Below, in pieces: positions 1-9,427 of a stretch of DNA of 45,994 nucleotides (position 1 is the first letter of the stretch; each line of letters opens with the position of its first letter). Under the pieces are notes generated by a model, which was not told the DNA's origin, made no database searches, and worked only from the letters and a program-made list of their open reading frames with translations. Where the stretch lies: positions 1 through 45,994 of the forward strand of contig JAFGQL010000073.1 of NCBI GenBank assembly GCA_016935695.1. The letters are read 5' to 3'. A program made the translations under genes and the position numbers. Origin of the DNA: Spirochaetales bacterium (GTDB lineage: Bacteria; Spirochaetota; Spirochaetia; JC444; Marispirochaetaceae).

Positions 1-2
1 GT

Positions 3-701
3 GATAACACCGTTGCCATCGAAACCTCCGGTTTTCTGGGAGGCAGCGGGAGCGCGCGTCTGTGCCGTTCCCGGGTGGCCTCCATCCTGGGCTTGCCGGC
101 TGATGCGGTATTCCTGCTGAAAGACCCCAGCCCCGTCGACTTTGATTCCGGTCCCTCCAGCCACGGGCGTAACGCGTCGGTTATTCTGGACCTGGTTGAA
201 TCGGCCTGCGGCCTCATCCAGAAAAAACGCTTCCGGACGCCCCTGCCCATTTCGGTCACAAAAACGACGGCGCCGCCCCGGAAAAACCGGTGGAACGACG
301 AACATTTTGAGGGCAACCCCTTCCCGCGGTTCAGCTACGGCGCCTGCGTGGTAGAAGTGGAGCTCGATCCCGTAGACTACCTGCTGAAAGTACGCCATGT
401 GTGGATGATCATTGACTCAGGTCCGATCACCGACCAGAAAATGGCGGAAACGACCCTCCGGGGCGGTATACTCGCCACCCTCCTCTCCTGCTACGGTCCC
501 CGGATACTGAAGCGCATGCCCGGCATCACCGTCATGTTCCACAAAAATTCGAAAATCCAGCTTTCCAGCAGTCTTCACGAACTGCCGAGCCTTTTAGTGC
601 CGTCCGCCCTTATTTCGTCGATCAGCCAGGCCTCGGGGAGCTTCTTCGACACCTTGCCCCTTTCGACCGAACTGATACATAAATATACAGGTACATCATG
701 A
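3..701 (+). CDS. Xanthine dehydrogenase-family molybdopterin subunit, C-terminal fragment (5-prime truncated by window edge)
   Basis: The frame is open from base 3, so the gene starts before the window. About 232 residues of the C-terminal end are visible. They show the glycine-rich ETSGFLGGSGSAR stretch and the FSYGACVVEVELDP segment typical of the last molybdopterin-binding domain of xanthine dehydrogenase/aldehyde oxidoreductase large subunits. Such subunits carry the Mo-pterin cofactor and hydroxylate purines or other heterocycles or aldehydes in the cytoplasm. The stop overlaps the next start (ATGA), so it is translationally coupled to the iron-sulfur subunit gene. The substrate cannot be told from this fragment, and the catalytic glutamate near the C-terminus cannot be assigned by eye. 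Confidence 0.8.
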   Translation, partial: DNTVAIETSGFLGGSGSARLCRSRVASILGLPADAVFLLKDPSPVDFDSGPSSHGRNASVILDLVESACGLIQKKRFRTPLPISVTKTTAPPRKNRWNDEHFEGNPFPRFSYGACVVEVELDPVDYLLKVRHVWMIIDSGPITDQKMAETTLRGGILATLLSCYGPRILKRMPGITVMFHKNSKIQLSSSLHELPSLLVPSALISSISQASGSFFDTLPLSTELIHKYTGTS

Positions 702-1183
702 GACTGAATTTCACCCTGAACGGTATCGCAGAAACCATCGACACACCCTCGGGACAGCTGCTGTCGGACATCATCAGCATATTGGACAGAAACCCGGAAA
801 GCTCCGGGGCATATATCGGTACGGCAGGATGCAGGGAAGGAAAATGCGGACGGTGCCTGGTGATTATTGACGGAGAAGTACGCCACAGCTGCCTGGTACC
901 GGGTTTCAGTATACGCGGCAGAAAGATCATCACCTATGAAGGATTCAAAACAAGCGATGAATGCTCCGTCATTCTGAATGGGTTTGAATCTGCCGGGTAC
1001 TCGCCCTGCCGGCTCTGCCTGCCGGGACGGGTCCTTTTAACAAAAGCGCTTTTAGACAAGTACACCATGCCCACTGATGACCAGATAGCTGAGGGATTCG
1101 CTGCAGTACAATGCCATTGTTCCGGCTTCCTGCCTTTTTACGAAGGGGTCAAAACGGCGGCGCGTATCAGGAGGAGCAGGTGA
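698..1183 (+). CDS. Xanthine dehydrogenase-family 2Fe-2S subunit
   Basis: This 161-residue protein has the two-cluster layout of the small iron-sulfur subunit of molybdenum hydroxylases. The N-terminal plant-type ferredoxin fold has the cysteine set GCREGKCGRC plus a later HSC. The C-terminal helical domain has CRLCLPG and CHCSGF, matching the family's C-x2-C and C-x-C pairs. It passes electrons from the Mo site to FAD. It overlaps the upstream Mo subunit by 4 nt and its stop overlaps the GTG of the FAD subunit, so the three form one operon in the order Mo, FeS, FAD. Length is normal for the family. Whether purine is the substrate is not shown by the sequence. Confidence 0.88.
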   Translation: MRLNFTLNGIAETIDTPSGQLLSDIISILDRNPESSGAYIGTAGCREGKCGRCLVIIDGEVRHSCLVPGFSIRGRKIITYEGFKTSDECSVILNGFESAGYSPCRLCLPGRVLLTKALLDKYTMPTDDQIAEGFAAVQCHCSGFLPFYEGVKTAARIRRSR

Positions 1184-2040
1184 AACGACGCGTATATTCA
1201 CCTATTGTCTACACCCCCCTGAACCTGAACGAGCTCAACGGATACTCCCATTCCCACCCGAAGGCGACCATCTTTGCCGGGGGGACCTACATCCTGCCCC
1301 GATACTCCGACTTTCAGCTGGGCGACTTCCATATCATTGACATTTCTCATATTGAAGAGCTTAACCGCATTTCCCGTACCGAAACGTATCTGGAGATCGG
1401 CGCGGGAGTCTCTTTGAATAAAATTCTGGATATCGGCAAGAAGGTCCTGCCGAAAAACTTCCAGAAGGCCATCATGACAGTAGGCAACGTGATTGTCCGG
1501 GATATGGCAACCCTTGGAGGAAACATAGGCAACCGGGACGTCATCACCTCCCTGCCCCCTCTTTTACTCATGATGGACGTGCGCCTGGAAGTACGGAAAA
1601 ACGACACCAACAGATGGATACCCTTTAACCAGATATATATTCCCGGCAGAGGGCCGGACCTGGAAAACTGGGAGTTCATCCAGCGGATACGCATCCCCTT
1701 GCGGGAATGGAATTTCCAGATGTTCAGAAGCCAGGGGGACTTCCTCGACGAGGACCGTTTCCTGTTTTGTACCTTCGCCTCGGTACAGAAGGGTATTGTC
1801 ACAGATATCCGCTTTGCCTTTGTCAGCGGCTGGCACACATATATCCGTTCCCGGGAAATAGAGGTAGAGATGGAAGGACGCAAACTGCCCCTTTCACGAA
1901 GTGATATCACCAGTCTGCGGGAACACTTCTATGCCATGAGCCTGAAGAATCTCTCCCATCTAAAAGACTACCAGATCACCCAGATCAGCCGCACCTTTTA
2001 CTGGGCCCTCCACGAACTGTCGTACTCGATTACAGAGTAA
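1180..2040 (+). CDS. Xanthine dehydrogenase-family FAD-binding subunit
   Basis: The protein has 286 residues from the GTG at 1180. That start is chosen because a strong AGGAGGAG ribosome site lies just upstream and the GTGA overlaps the previous stop; an ATG at 1111 would give an unlikely 70-base overlap. The N-terminal AGGTYILPRY and the TLGGNIGNRD motif are the FAD-contacting loops of the molybdopterin dehydrogenase FAD domain. The C-terminal part corresponds to the CO dehydrogenase flavoprotein C-terminal domain. It should transfer electrons from the 2Fe-2S clusters to NAD or another acceptor. It is the last gene of the operon. Confidence 0.87.
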   Translation: MKRRVYSPIVYTPLNLNELNGYSHSHPKATIFAGGTYILPRYSDFQLGDFHIIDISHIEELNRISRTETYLEIGAGVSLNKILDIGKKVLPKNFQKAIMTVGNVIVRDMATLGGNIGNRDVITSLPPLLLMMDVRLEVRKNDTNRWIPFNQIYIPGRGPDLENWEFIQRIRIPLREWNFQMFRSQGDFLDEDRFLFCTFASVQKGIVTDIRFAFVSGWHTYIRSREIEVEMEGRKLPLSRSDITSLREHFYAMSLKNLSHLKDYQITQISRTFYWALHELSYSITE

Positions 2041-2091
2041 AGCTTGCAAAAAAGCAAACCCGTACCCTTCGCCCATTCATGGTCTCAGCGT

Positions 2092-2132
2092 GCTCCCCTG
2101 TCTTGGCACGTCCCTGTGCCGCTAATATAGGA
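2092..2132. repeat. REP-like palindromic intergenic element, copy 1
   Basis: In the 198-base gap before dnaE, TCTTGGCAC-GTCCCT-GTGCCGCTAATA forms a short hairpin (GGCAC/GTGCC). Nearly the same sequence recurs at about 13507-13535, with similar flanks (a GTGCTC/GCACTC-type stretch before it). No gene is visible in this gap. Confidence 0.5.
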
Positions 2133-2238
2133 ACAATACGTATGCGGTAGAAATTTCTTTCCGAATTTCTTCCTCTGCATCAAGATTCGCCTTCAAAATT
2201 ATCCGGTTTCACAGTAGTATCAGATCAGGGAGGGGACC

Positions 2239-5200
2239 ATGCCGGATTTCGTTCATCTTCATAACCATTCGGATTTTTCACTACTCGACGGGGCTGTTTC
2301 CATCGACCGTCTGGTACAAAAAGCAAAAGATCTGGGTATGAAACATCTTGCCCTCACCGACCATGGCAACATGTTCGGGGCTTTACGGTTCTACAAAGCC
2401 TGCAAGGCTGCGGGTATCAACCCCATCATCGGGTGCGAGTTCTACCTGGCCCCCAAGTCCCGGCACATCAAAAGCGGGTCCGAATCGTCCGAGAAATACC
2501 ATCACCTGGTCCTTTTGGCCAAGTCTGAACGGGGATACCGTAACCTGATGGCTCTGGCCTCCATAGGATATACCGAGGGGTTTTATTACAAGCCCCGGAT
2601 CGATGACGAGGTACTTGCGGTTTATAAGGACGATCTTGTCTGTTCAAGCGCCTGTCTGGCGGGTGAAATTCCCTCACTCATTCTCGCGGGAAAATTCGAG
2701 GCAGCCAAAACCAGGGCCCTCTATTACAACGGACTGTTCGGTCAGGATAACTATTACCTGGAGCTGCAGGACCACGGCATCGAAGACCAGCGTACAGCGA
2801 ATGAGGGTCTTATCAGGCTTTCAAGGGAGACAGGTATTCCCCTGATAGCCACCAACGACATCCATTACCTGGAAAGGGACCACGCCAATGCCCAGGACAT
2901 CCTCATCTGCATCGGGACAGGGAAAAAGAAAGCCGACCCCAAGCGCCTGAAATTCGAATCAACGGAATTCTACTTCAAATCCGGCGCCCAGATGGCAGCC
3001 CTGTTTCCCGAAACCCCTGAAGCGATCGCAAACACTGTCAAGATCGCAGAAATGTGCAATGTGACCATTCCCCTGCCGGGGCCCCTCCTTCCCGAGTACG
3101 AAATCCCTCCCGAGTTTTCGTCGCCCGAGGATTACGTCCGCCATATCACCTACCAGGGACTCGCCGAGCTGTACGGAGGACTGTCGCCCGAGGTCAAGGA
3201 ACGGGCGGATTACGAGCTGGACATCATTTTTTCCATGGGATTCACCGGCTATTTCCTTATAGTCTGGGACTTCATAGCCTACGCCCGGAAAAACGGCATT
3301 CCTGTCGGACCGGGGCGGGGATCCGGCGCGGGGTCCATTGTCGCCTACGGCATGCGGATCACCGATATTGACCCCCTCAAATACAGCCTGCTGTTCGAGC
3401 GGTTCCTGAATCCCGAGCGGGTGTCCATGCCCGACTTTGACATCGACTTCTGCTTCGAACAGCGGGGTAAAGTCATAGACTATGTTACCCGCAAATACGG
3501 GGCCGAAAAAGTCGGCCAGATCATCACCTTCGGTACCCTGAAACCGAAAGCCGTACTCAAAGACGTGGCGCGGGTGCTGGATATCTCTTTCGCAGAGTCC
3601 AACGAAATATCCAAACTGGTTCCCGACGGTCCGAAGGTAACACTGTCCAGCGCCCTTGAGATGGAGCCGGCCCTGAAGGAATACCGTGAACGCGGCGGGG
3701 TGTACAAGGAGCTCATTGATACCGCCGAGGTGCTGGAGGGCTTAAACCGCCATTCCTCTACCCACGCAGCAGGGGTGGTCATAGGCCGCACCAAACTCAC
3801 CGACTACGTTCCCCTGTTTATGGACCACAAAACAGGCCAGATTTCCACCGAGTTCACCATGGACCTCCTGGAGGACTGCGGGCTTGTCAAAATGGACTTT
3901 CTGGGCCTGAAAACCCTCACCCTCATAAAAAATACGGAAAGCCTCGTACGCAAGACAGACCCGAAGTTTGATATAGAAAAGGTCAGTGAAGAGGACGAAC
4001 TCACCTTCAAGCTCCTGGGCGAGGGAAAATCGGTCGGGGTTTTCCAGTTTGAAAGCTCGGGCATGCAGGCCATACTCCGCCAGGCCAAACCGTCATCCAT
4101 AGAAGAGCTGATCGCCTTGAACGCCCTGTACCGGCCGGGCCCCATGCAGTTCATCCCCCAGTATATTGACTCAAAACTCGGCAAGACACCCATCAGCTAC
4201 CCTCATGAAGACCTCAAGGAAATTCTTGAGCCGACCTACGGCGTCATTGTATACCAGGAACAGGTCATGCAGGTGGCCCAGATCATCGGCGGTTTTTCCC
4301 TTGGCAAAGCGGACATACTCAGGCGGGCCATGGGTAAAAAGAAAGAAAAGGAAATGGAGAAGATGAAGGTGGAGTTCCTCGAAGGAGCGGTCCAGCGGGG
4401 ATACAAAAAAGACCTTGCCGACTCGATCTTCGAAATGCTCAAACCCTTCGCAGGCTACGGGTTCAACAAGTCCCATGCCGCGGCCTACTCGGTCCTCGCC
4501 TACAAAACAGCCTATTTAAAGGCCCATTATCCCGCAGAGTTCCTGGCCGCGAACCTCACCAACGAAATAAACTCTCCCGACGGTTTTGCCCTGTTCATGG
4601 CGGAAACCAAAGGGATGGGCATCCCCCTTCTGCCGCCGAACATCAACAAGTCCGACAAGACATTCTCGGTAGTCGAGGGCCAGATTTTCTACGGCCTCAT
4701 GGGGATCAAAAACGTCGGCGGCGCCGCTGTAGACGAGATTATCCGGGTACGGGAGGCCGAAGGCCATTTCACGTCATTCCTGGATTTCCTCATGCGGGTC
4801 GACGGGAAAACCGTGAACAAGAAGGTGATAGAGACCCTGGTATACGCAGGGGTATTCGATGAGTTCAAGATAAACCGGAAAACCCTCATAGAAAACCTGG
4901 AAGGGGTCACGGAATTCGTGTCCCGGGAAAAGGAAGCAAGCCAGTTCGGCCAGTCAAGCCTGTTTGAGGATTCCGCCGAAGAACCCATACATCATTATGA
5001 TTTCATCCCGGCCGAAGAATACACTACCATGGAAATACTGCAGTTCGAAAAGGAATATCTGGGACAGTATTTCTCCGGCCATCCCCTGGAAACCTACCGG
5101 AAAACCTGGGAACGGTGCACCAACCTGAACCTTTCAAAACCGGGGAACGGCATCCGCGACAAGGTTTACACCATCCTGGGGATTGTCAAAACCCTGCGGA

Positions 5201-5661
5201 CCATCATCACAAAAAAGGGCCAGCAGATGGCTTTTATTACGGTGGAGGACTTCAACGGATCGGTGGAAGTCATCCTTTTTCCCAAAACCTGGGAACAGTT
5301 CCGGCACCTCGTTGCCGCCGACGCCATCATCGGCATTCAGGGTAAAATGGACAACGCCAAGGAAGAAGCAAAAATCCTGGCGGACAGGATCATCAGCCCC
5401 GAAGAACTGAAAGAATCAGAGCAGAAGGAAGTCCATATCCGCATTTCCTACGAAATGCAGGACGAAGACGCTTTCATAAATATGCGTTCTGTCATGATTG
5501 ATAACGCAGGCAGCAGCGCCGTGTACCTGCACCTTGACCGGCCCGGCGATAAGCAGGATATTATTGTAAAAGCCAGTCCGCAAATAGGCATAGGCAGCGA
5601 TAACTACGTGCTGGACCAGCTGCGTTCAGCTCCCTACGTCTTAGACGTCTGGAAGGAATAA
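2239..5661 (+). CDS. dnaE: DNA polymerase III alpha subunit (replicative polymerase)
   Basis: The 1140-residue protein has the full DnaE1 layout. The N-terminal PHP domain begins with the metal-binding HLHNHSD motif. The C-family polymerase core has GPGRGSGAGS near residue 370 and the catalytic PDFDIDF, with aspartates at 401 and 403. The third carboxylate lies in MDFLGL (about D553). Helix-hairpin-helix and fingers regions follow, then an OB-fold near residues 975-1045. It synthesises DNA at the replication fork and binds the beta clamp. The start has a strong GGGAGGGG site 5-6 bases upstream. It is followed by yggT and recG, closely spaced on the same strand. Length is close to the usual 1150-1160. 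Confidence 0.97.
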   Translation: MPDFVHLHNHSDFSLLDGAVSIDRLVQKAKDLGMKHLALTDHGNMFGALRFYKACKAAGINPIIGCEFYLAPKSRHIKSGSESSEKYHHLVLLAKSERGYRNLMALASIGYTEGFYYKPRIDDEVLAVYKDDLVCSSACLAGEIPSLILAGKFEAAKTRALYYNGLFGQDNYYLELQDHGIEDQRTANEGLIRLSRETGIPLIATNDIHYLERDHANAQDILICIGTGKKKADPKRLKFESTEFYFKSGAQMAALFPETPEAIANTVKIAEMCNVTIPLPGPLLPEYEIPPEFSSPEDYVRHITYQGLAELYGGLSPEVKERADYELDIIFSMGFTGYFLIVWDFIAYARKNGIPVGPGRGSGAGSIVAYGMRITDIDPLKYSLLFERFLNPERVSMPDFDIDFCFEQRGKVIDYVTRKYGAEKVGQIITFGTLKPKAVLKDVARVLDISFAESNEISKLVPDGPKVTLSSALEMEPALKEYRERGGVYKELIDTAEVLEGLNRHSSTHAAGVVIGRTKLTDYVPLFMDHKTGQISTEFTMDLLEDCGLVKMDFLGLKTLTLIKNTESLVRKTDPKFDIEKVSEEDELTFKLLGEGKSVGVFQFESSGMQAILRQAKPSSIEELIALNALYRPGPMQFIPQYIDSKLGKTPISYPHEDLKEILEPTYGVIVYQEQVMQVAQIIGGFSLGKADILRRAMGKKKEKEMEKMKVEFLEGAVQRGYKKDLADSIFEMLKPFAGYGFNKSHAAAYSVLAYKTAYLKAHYPAEFLAANLTNEINSPDGFALFMAETKGMGIPLLPPNINKSDKTFSVVEGQIFYGLMGIKNVGGAAVDEIIRVREAEGHFTSFLDFLMRVDGKTVNKKVIETLVYAGVFDEFKINRKTLIENLEGVTEFVSREKEASQFGQSSLFEDSAEEPIHHYDFIPAEEYTTMEILQFEKEYLGQYFSGHPLETYRKTWERCTNLNLSKPGNGIRDKVYTILGIVKTLRTIITKKGQQMAFITVEDFNGSVEVILFPKTWEQFRHLVAADAIIGIQGKMDNAKEEAKILADRIISPEELKESEQKEVHIRISYEMQDEDAFINMRSVMIDNAGSSAVYLHLDRPGDKQDIIVKASPQIGIGSDNYVLDQLRSAPYVLDVWKE

Positions 5662-5686
5662 TCCGAATAAAGGCGGTTTACAGTTC

Positions 5687-6274
5687 ATGAGAGTATTTTT
5701 TCAATTTGCCCAGGCGGCCATATCCGTCTATATGCTCCTTATTTTCATACGGGTGCTCCTCACCTGGTTCCAGGGGCCCAGTCTGGGCCGTCCCTTTGAA
5801 ATTCTGGCTTCCATCACCGATCCGTATATCGCTTTTTTCAGGAGATTCCGTTTTTTACGGATGGGTTCCATGGACTTTTCCCCCATCGCGGCAGTGATGA
5901 CCCTCATCATCCTGCTCAACATCATCTCAAGCATACATTATCTGGGAAAAATCAGCCTGGGCATCGTGTTGGGAATCATTGTCACAGCTCTTTGGTCGAG
6001 TATCTCCTGGATTTTGAGTTTTTTCCTGATCCTCACGGTCATCCGCCTGGTGGCCCACTTTTTCCGGCTGAACACCCTGGGACCCCTTCTGCACACCGTG
6101 GACATGATCATCCACCCCCTGCTTGAATACCTCCAGGTGAAGATCCTGAAAGGCCGACTCATCTCGTTTCAGAACGGACTTCTTTTAACTGCCGGGACCC
6201 TGTTTCTGGTGACTGCAGCAGGCAATTTCCTGATTCGTTTCGCCGTTGCGGCCCTGTATTCCCTGCCGTTTTAG
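5687..6274 (+). CDS. YggT-family integral membrane protein (double YggT)
   Basis: The 195-residue protein is very hydrophobic, with about five to six membrane segments. It contains two YggT-type units: one near residues 10-95 with the FIRVLLTWFQG and ITDPYIAFFRRF motif, and a second near 115-190 with VDMIIHPLLEYLQ. The family is widespread and linked to osmotic tolerance or membrane protein assembly, but no reaction is known. It lies 25 bases after dnaE and 8 bases before recG, so it is probably cotranscribed with them. Confidence 0.8.
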   Translation: MRVFFQFAQAAISVYMLLIFIRVLLTWFQGPSLGRPFEILASITDPYIAFFRRFRFLRMGSMDFSPIAAVMTLIILLNIISSIHYLGKISLGIVLGIIVTALWSSISWILSFFLILTVIRLVAHFFRLNTLGPLLHTVDMIIHPLLEYLQVKILKGRLISFQNGLLLTAGTLFLVTAAGNFLIRFAVAALYSLPF

Positions 6275-6282
6275 CACTTCCC

Positions 6283-8379
6283 ATGTTTCTCGCCGAACTC
6301 GATGCGCCGGTAACAGCCCTCAAAGGAATTGGCAGGGCCCGGGGCTCGGAACTGGCGAGGATCGGTATCCGCACCCAAGGGGAGCTGCTGCTCCATTTCC
6401 CCAGGACCTACGAAGACCGCAGGACTGTCATACCTCTCGCCGCCGGAACGGACGGATCGGCAGTAAATACGACAGTGCGGGTTACCGGCCACGAATGGTT
6501 CGGCTGGGGGAAAAAGCGGGTGTTGAAGGTGCATATAGAAGATGAAAGTGCCCGGGCCTCCCTGGTCTGCTACGGCAGGAATTTCCTGGAAAATGTCCTG
6601 GTACCCGGAAAGGATTTCCGGCTGTACGGAACATTCTCCCTTCGCTTTGGAGAATTACAGAGCGGAAGTTTCGAGACAGAGCCGGTGAACAATTCCGGGC
6701 AGATCTCCGGTTCTTTTGACAGGATACTCCCGGTGTACCCTCTCACCGGAGAACTGACCCAGAAACAGCTCCGGTCGGCAGTGGCCCAGGCCCTGAAAGA
6801 GGGCGGCATCTACATAGAAGACGAAACCGGTCCCGGCCTCATGCATGGGTTCGGTATCACATCAAAAGCAAAGGCCCTTACCGCCGTTCACTTTCCCCAC
6901 ACACTGGAGGCTGCCGAAAATGCCCGCGCGTATCTGGCCTTTGAGGAGCTCTTTTACCTCCATCTGAACCTGATCAGGCGGAGCGCTGCCCTGAAAGCCC
7001 GCAAGACGGAAAGTTCTTCCCGGCGGCCCGAAGTCGAAAAAGAGCGGATAATTCTGGAAAAGGTCCTTAACCGGCTTCCGTTCACGCTGACCGCCGATCA
7101 GTCTGCCGTGTTCAGGGAAATCCAGACCGACATGGCATCCCAGCAGCCTATGGCGCGGCTTTTGCAGGGAGATGTAGGCTCCGGCAAGACCCTGATCGCC
7201 TTTCTGTCGGTCTGTCTCGCCGCAGCGCGGGGAACCCAGACCGCCTTCATGGCTCCGACGGAACTTCTGGTACGCCAGCACGGAGAAAACGCCTCCCGCA
7301 TCCTCGGCGCCGCCGGCATCCGCATTGCACTCCTGACGGGCTCCATGGCCAAAGATCAACGGAACCGCCTCCTGGACGCCTTGAAATCAGGCGACATAGA
7401 CCTGGTCATAGGAACCCATGCCCTCTTCTCCGGCGATGTGGCCTACAAAAACCTGGGTCTTGTCATCATCGATGAGCAACACCGGTTCGGCGTCGGCCAG
7501 CGTCTGGCCCTGGCGGAAAAATCAGAAACCGGAAGGCCGGCGGATTTCCTGCTCATGACCGCAACCCCCATTCCGCGGACCCTCGCCCAGACCCTCTTTA
7601 GCGATCTGGACGTATCCACGATAAAGACAATGCCCCCCGGAAGAAAACCCGTGGCCACCCATCTGGCAAGAATGGGCAACGAGGAAAAGGTCTATACCTA
7701 TGTCGCGGGTGAACTTGCAAAGGGCCGCCAGGCTTATTTCGTGTATCCGCTCATAGAAGAAGGCAGCGAAGGGCTCAAGGACGCCGAAACCATGTATGAA
7801 CAGCTGGCCCTCCGCTACCGCGACTACAGGGTGGGTCTCATTCACTCCCGGCTGAAGGAAGAGGCCAAACTCGCCGTCATGAAAGACTTCGCCGAAGGGC
7901 AGATCGCTGTTTTGGCGGCCACAAGCGTGGTCGAAGTCGGGGTGGATGTCCCCAACGCGACCTGCATGGTCATTGAACACGCCGAGCGTTTCGGTCTTGC
8001 GGCCCTCCACCAGCTCAGGGGCCGTGTGGGCCGGGGTATCCACGAAAGTTTCTGTTTTTTGGTGTACGGCGGCACACTGAGCGAGGAAGGAAAAGCGCGG
8101 TTGAAAATAATGAAGGATACCCATGACGGGTTCCGCATAGCCGAAGAGGACCTTCTTATCCGCGGCCCCGGGGATGTAACCGGAACCCAGCAGAGCGGTT
8201 TCCTTCGCCTGCGGATCGCCGACCTTGTCCGTGACAGGGAACTGTCACAGAGGGCCCGGCAGTCCGCCGTCACTGTCCTGCAGGAAGATCCCGGCCTTCT
8301 TTCCGACGATAACCGTGTGTACCGCCAGGTTTTGGCCAGGGCAAACCCCTTTGACCCGGACCTCCTTTCGGGTGTATGA
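6283..8379 (+). CDS. recG: ATP-dependent DNA helicase RecG
   Basis: The 698-residue protein matches RecG from end to end. The N-terminal wedge/OB region binds branched DNA. The helicase core has Walker A GDVGSGKT near residue 295, the DExH-type motif IDEQHRFGVGQR near 396, TATPIPRT, and the motif VI segment QLRGRVGRG. The C-terminal TRG/wedge part, with EDLLIRGPGDVTGTQQSG, is present. RecG remodels stalled forks and Holliday junctions. It begins 8 bases after the YggT gene and is probably transcribed with dnaE. Length is normal. Confidence 0.96.
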   Translation: MFLAELDAPVTALKGIGRARGSELARIGIRTQGELLLHFPRTYEDRRTVIPLAAGTDGSAVNTTVRVTGHEWFGWGKKRVLKVHIEDESARASLVCYGRNFLENVLVPGKDFRLYGTFSLRFGELQSGSFETEPVNNSGQISGSFDRILPVYPLTGELTQKQLRSAVAQALKEGGIYIEDETGPGLMHGFGITSKAKALTAVHFPHTLEAAENARAYLAFEELFYLHLNLIRRSAALKARKTESSSRRPEVEKERIILEKVLNRLPFTLTADQSAVFREIQTDMASQQPMARLLQGDVGSGKTLIAFLSVCLAAARGTQTAFMAPTELLVRQHGENASRILGAAGIRIALLTGSMAKDQRNRLLDALKSGDIDLVIGTHALFSGDVAYKNLGLVIIDEQHRFGVGQRLALAEKSETGRPADFLLMTATPIPRTLAQTLFSDLDVSTIKTMPPGRKPVATHLARMGNEEKVYTYVAGELAKGRQAYFVYPLIEEGSEGLKDAETMYEQLALRYRDYRVGLIHSRLKEEAKLAVMKDFAEGQIAVLAATSVVEVGVDVPNATCMVIEHAERFGLAALHQLRGRVGRGIHESFCFLVYGGTLSEEGKARLKIMKDTHDGFRIAEEDLLIRGPGDVTGTQQSGFLRLRIADLVRDRELSQRARQSAVTVLQEDPGLLSDDNRVYRQVLARANPFDPDLLSGV

Positions 8380-8398
8380 TACCCTATCACATGGAAAT

Positions 8399-8520
8399 GG
8401 GAGGTGCCTATGAGCACGTATGTCCTGTTACATGATGCTGGCCGGCCATAAGGTCCGGCATTACATAACAGGGTCGCCGAAAAGGGCATGTACGGTTGTA
8501 CCGGACGGCTTTTTTTCCGG
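8399..8520 (+). other. Possible leader: 13-codon ORF, long hairpin and terminator-like structure before rsmD
   Basis: After recG a GGGAGGTG site precedes ATG 8410, which opens a 13-codon ORF (MSTYVLLHDAGRP) ending at 8451. The ORF overlaps an imperfect long inverted repeat: CCTGTTA at 8424-8430 pairs with TAACAGG near 8466-8472, with an inner ATGC/GGCAT arm. Next comes GCCG at 8476 pairing with CGGC at 8506, enclosing GTAC-GGTT-GTAC and followed by seven T. The layout resembles a leader peptide with alternative hairpins and an intrinsic terminator. Function is inferred only; it could simply be the recG terminator plus a chance ORF. Confidence 0.35.
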
Positions 8521-8560
8521 CGGCTCTTTTTTTTCATCACACCGATAAAGGAACAGCACC

Positions 8561-9112
8561 ATGCGCATAACCGGCGGAATCTACCGCGGCAGACACATTC
8601 AGTGCCCAAAAGGAGTCATACGCCCCGCCATGGACCGGATGAGGGAGTCTTTGTTCTCCATCCTCGGCCCTCTTGACGGTTCCTCATTTCTTGATCTTTT
8701 TTCCGGCAGCGGTATCATCGGAATAGAAGCGGCATCCAGAGGCGCCGAGCCGGTAGTATTAGTGGAAATGGATCATATTAAAAAACCGGTACTCAAAAAA
8801 AACGTAGCCTTCGTCGAGACCGCGATCACTCCCTATTTCATGCCTGCCCAGGCTTTCCTGAGATCCTGTAAGGATACCTTTGACTACATATTTCTGGACC
8901 CGCCCTTTCCCCTTCACGGAAAAACCGGGTTCATAGACCTCATCATGAAAAAGCGCGTCCTGAAACCCCACGGTACACTGCTGATCCATTATCCCAAGGA
9001 AGACGCTCTGGCTGACACCATTGGCGGATTTCATTGCACCGACACCCGGCATTACGGACGTTCCACCGTGAAATTCTACCGGTACACCGAAGCTGAGGAG
9101 TCATTACAGTAA
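8561..9112 (+). CDS. rsmD: 16S rRNA (guanine-966 N2)-methyltransferase RsmD
   Basis: The 183-residue protein opens with MRITGGIYRGR, the standard RsmD N-terminus. It has the SAM-binding FLDLFSGSGIIGIEAASRGA segment near residues 45-65 and the catalytic DPPF at about 113-116. The family methylates G966 of 16S rRNA in the small ribosomal subunit. The gene sits about 180 bases after recG behind a structured leader-like region. Length is typical. Confidence 0.93.
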   Translation: MRITGGIYRGRHIQCPKGVIRPAMDRMRESLFSILGPLDGSSFLDLFSGSGIIGIEAASRGAEPVVLVEMDHIKKPVLKKNVAFVETAITPYFMPAQAFLRSCKDTFDYIFLDPPFPLHGKTGFIDLIMKKRVLKPHGTLLIHYPKEDALADTIGGFHCTDTRHYGRSTVKFYRYTEAEESLQ

Positions 9113-9129
9113 TATTTTTGTGTGTACCT

Positions 9130-9360
9130 TCAGCAGTCGACCGCGTCTACCCAGCGGGAAAAACGCTCTTCGAGAGTCTCGCTTATGGTTTGACAAGAGG
9201 AAGAAGAATCGGGACTTTCCGACGCTTCGCCGTCGTCGTCGCATGCCGCCGGTTCATGTCCCAGTGTGTCGTGAAACAATATATGAAGATGCTGATCGTC
9301 TCTCAAGATGTGCCTTAACCTCTCTTTTCTAACTGTACCCCAGTCTCTTACGGTTTTCAT
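9130..9360 (-). CDS. Small acidic hypothetical protein (76 residues)
   Basis: A minus-strand frame from ATG 9360 encodes MKTVRDWGTVRKERLRHILR and continues with an aspartate/serine-rich middle (DDDGEASESPDSSSS) and a charged end (EERFSRWVDAVDC). The composition looks protein-like: a basic amphipathic helix, then an acidic linker, then another helix. It occupies most of the otherwise empty 366-base gap between rsmD and hisZ. No clear Shine-Dalgarno precedes the ATG, and I recognise no family. It could be a spurious frame. Confidence 0.35.
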   Translation of the reverse strand: MKTVRDWGTVRKERLRHILRDDQHLHILFHDTLGHEPAACDDDGEASESPDSSSSCQTISETLEERFSRWVDAVDC

Positions 9361-9427
9361 GGCCCGTTTTTCTTTTTTTATATACAAAGACCTGCATGCA
9401 GAACCCGGCAGGGGAGCAGCGACAATA

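Noticed and set aside
8425-8515. Small SRP RNA or tmRNA in the structured gap before rsmD
   Set aside because: GGTCCGG resembles part of the SRP loop, but the conserved GGAAG and GCAGCC context is missing, and no tmRNA-like termini are present.
7842-8609. 255-residue minus-strand frame over the end of recG
   Set aside because: Arginine/serine-rich shadow composition; conflicts with recG and the leader region of rsmD.
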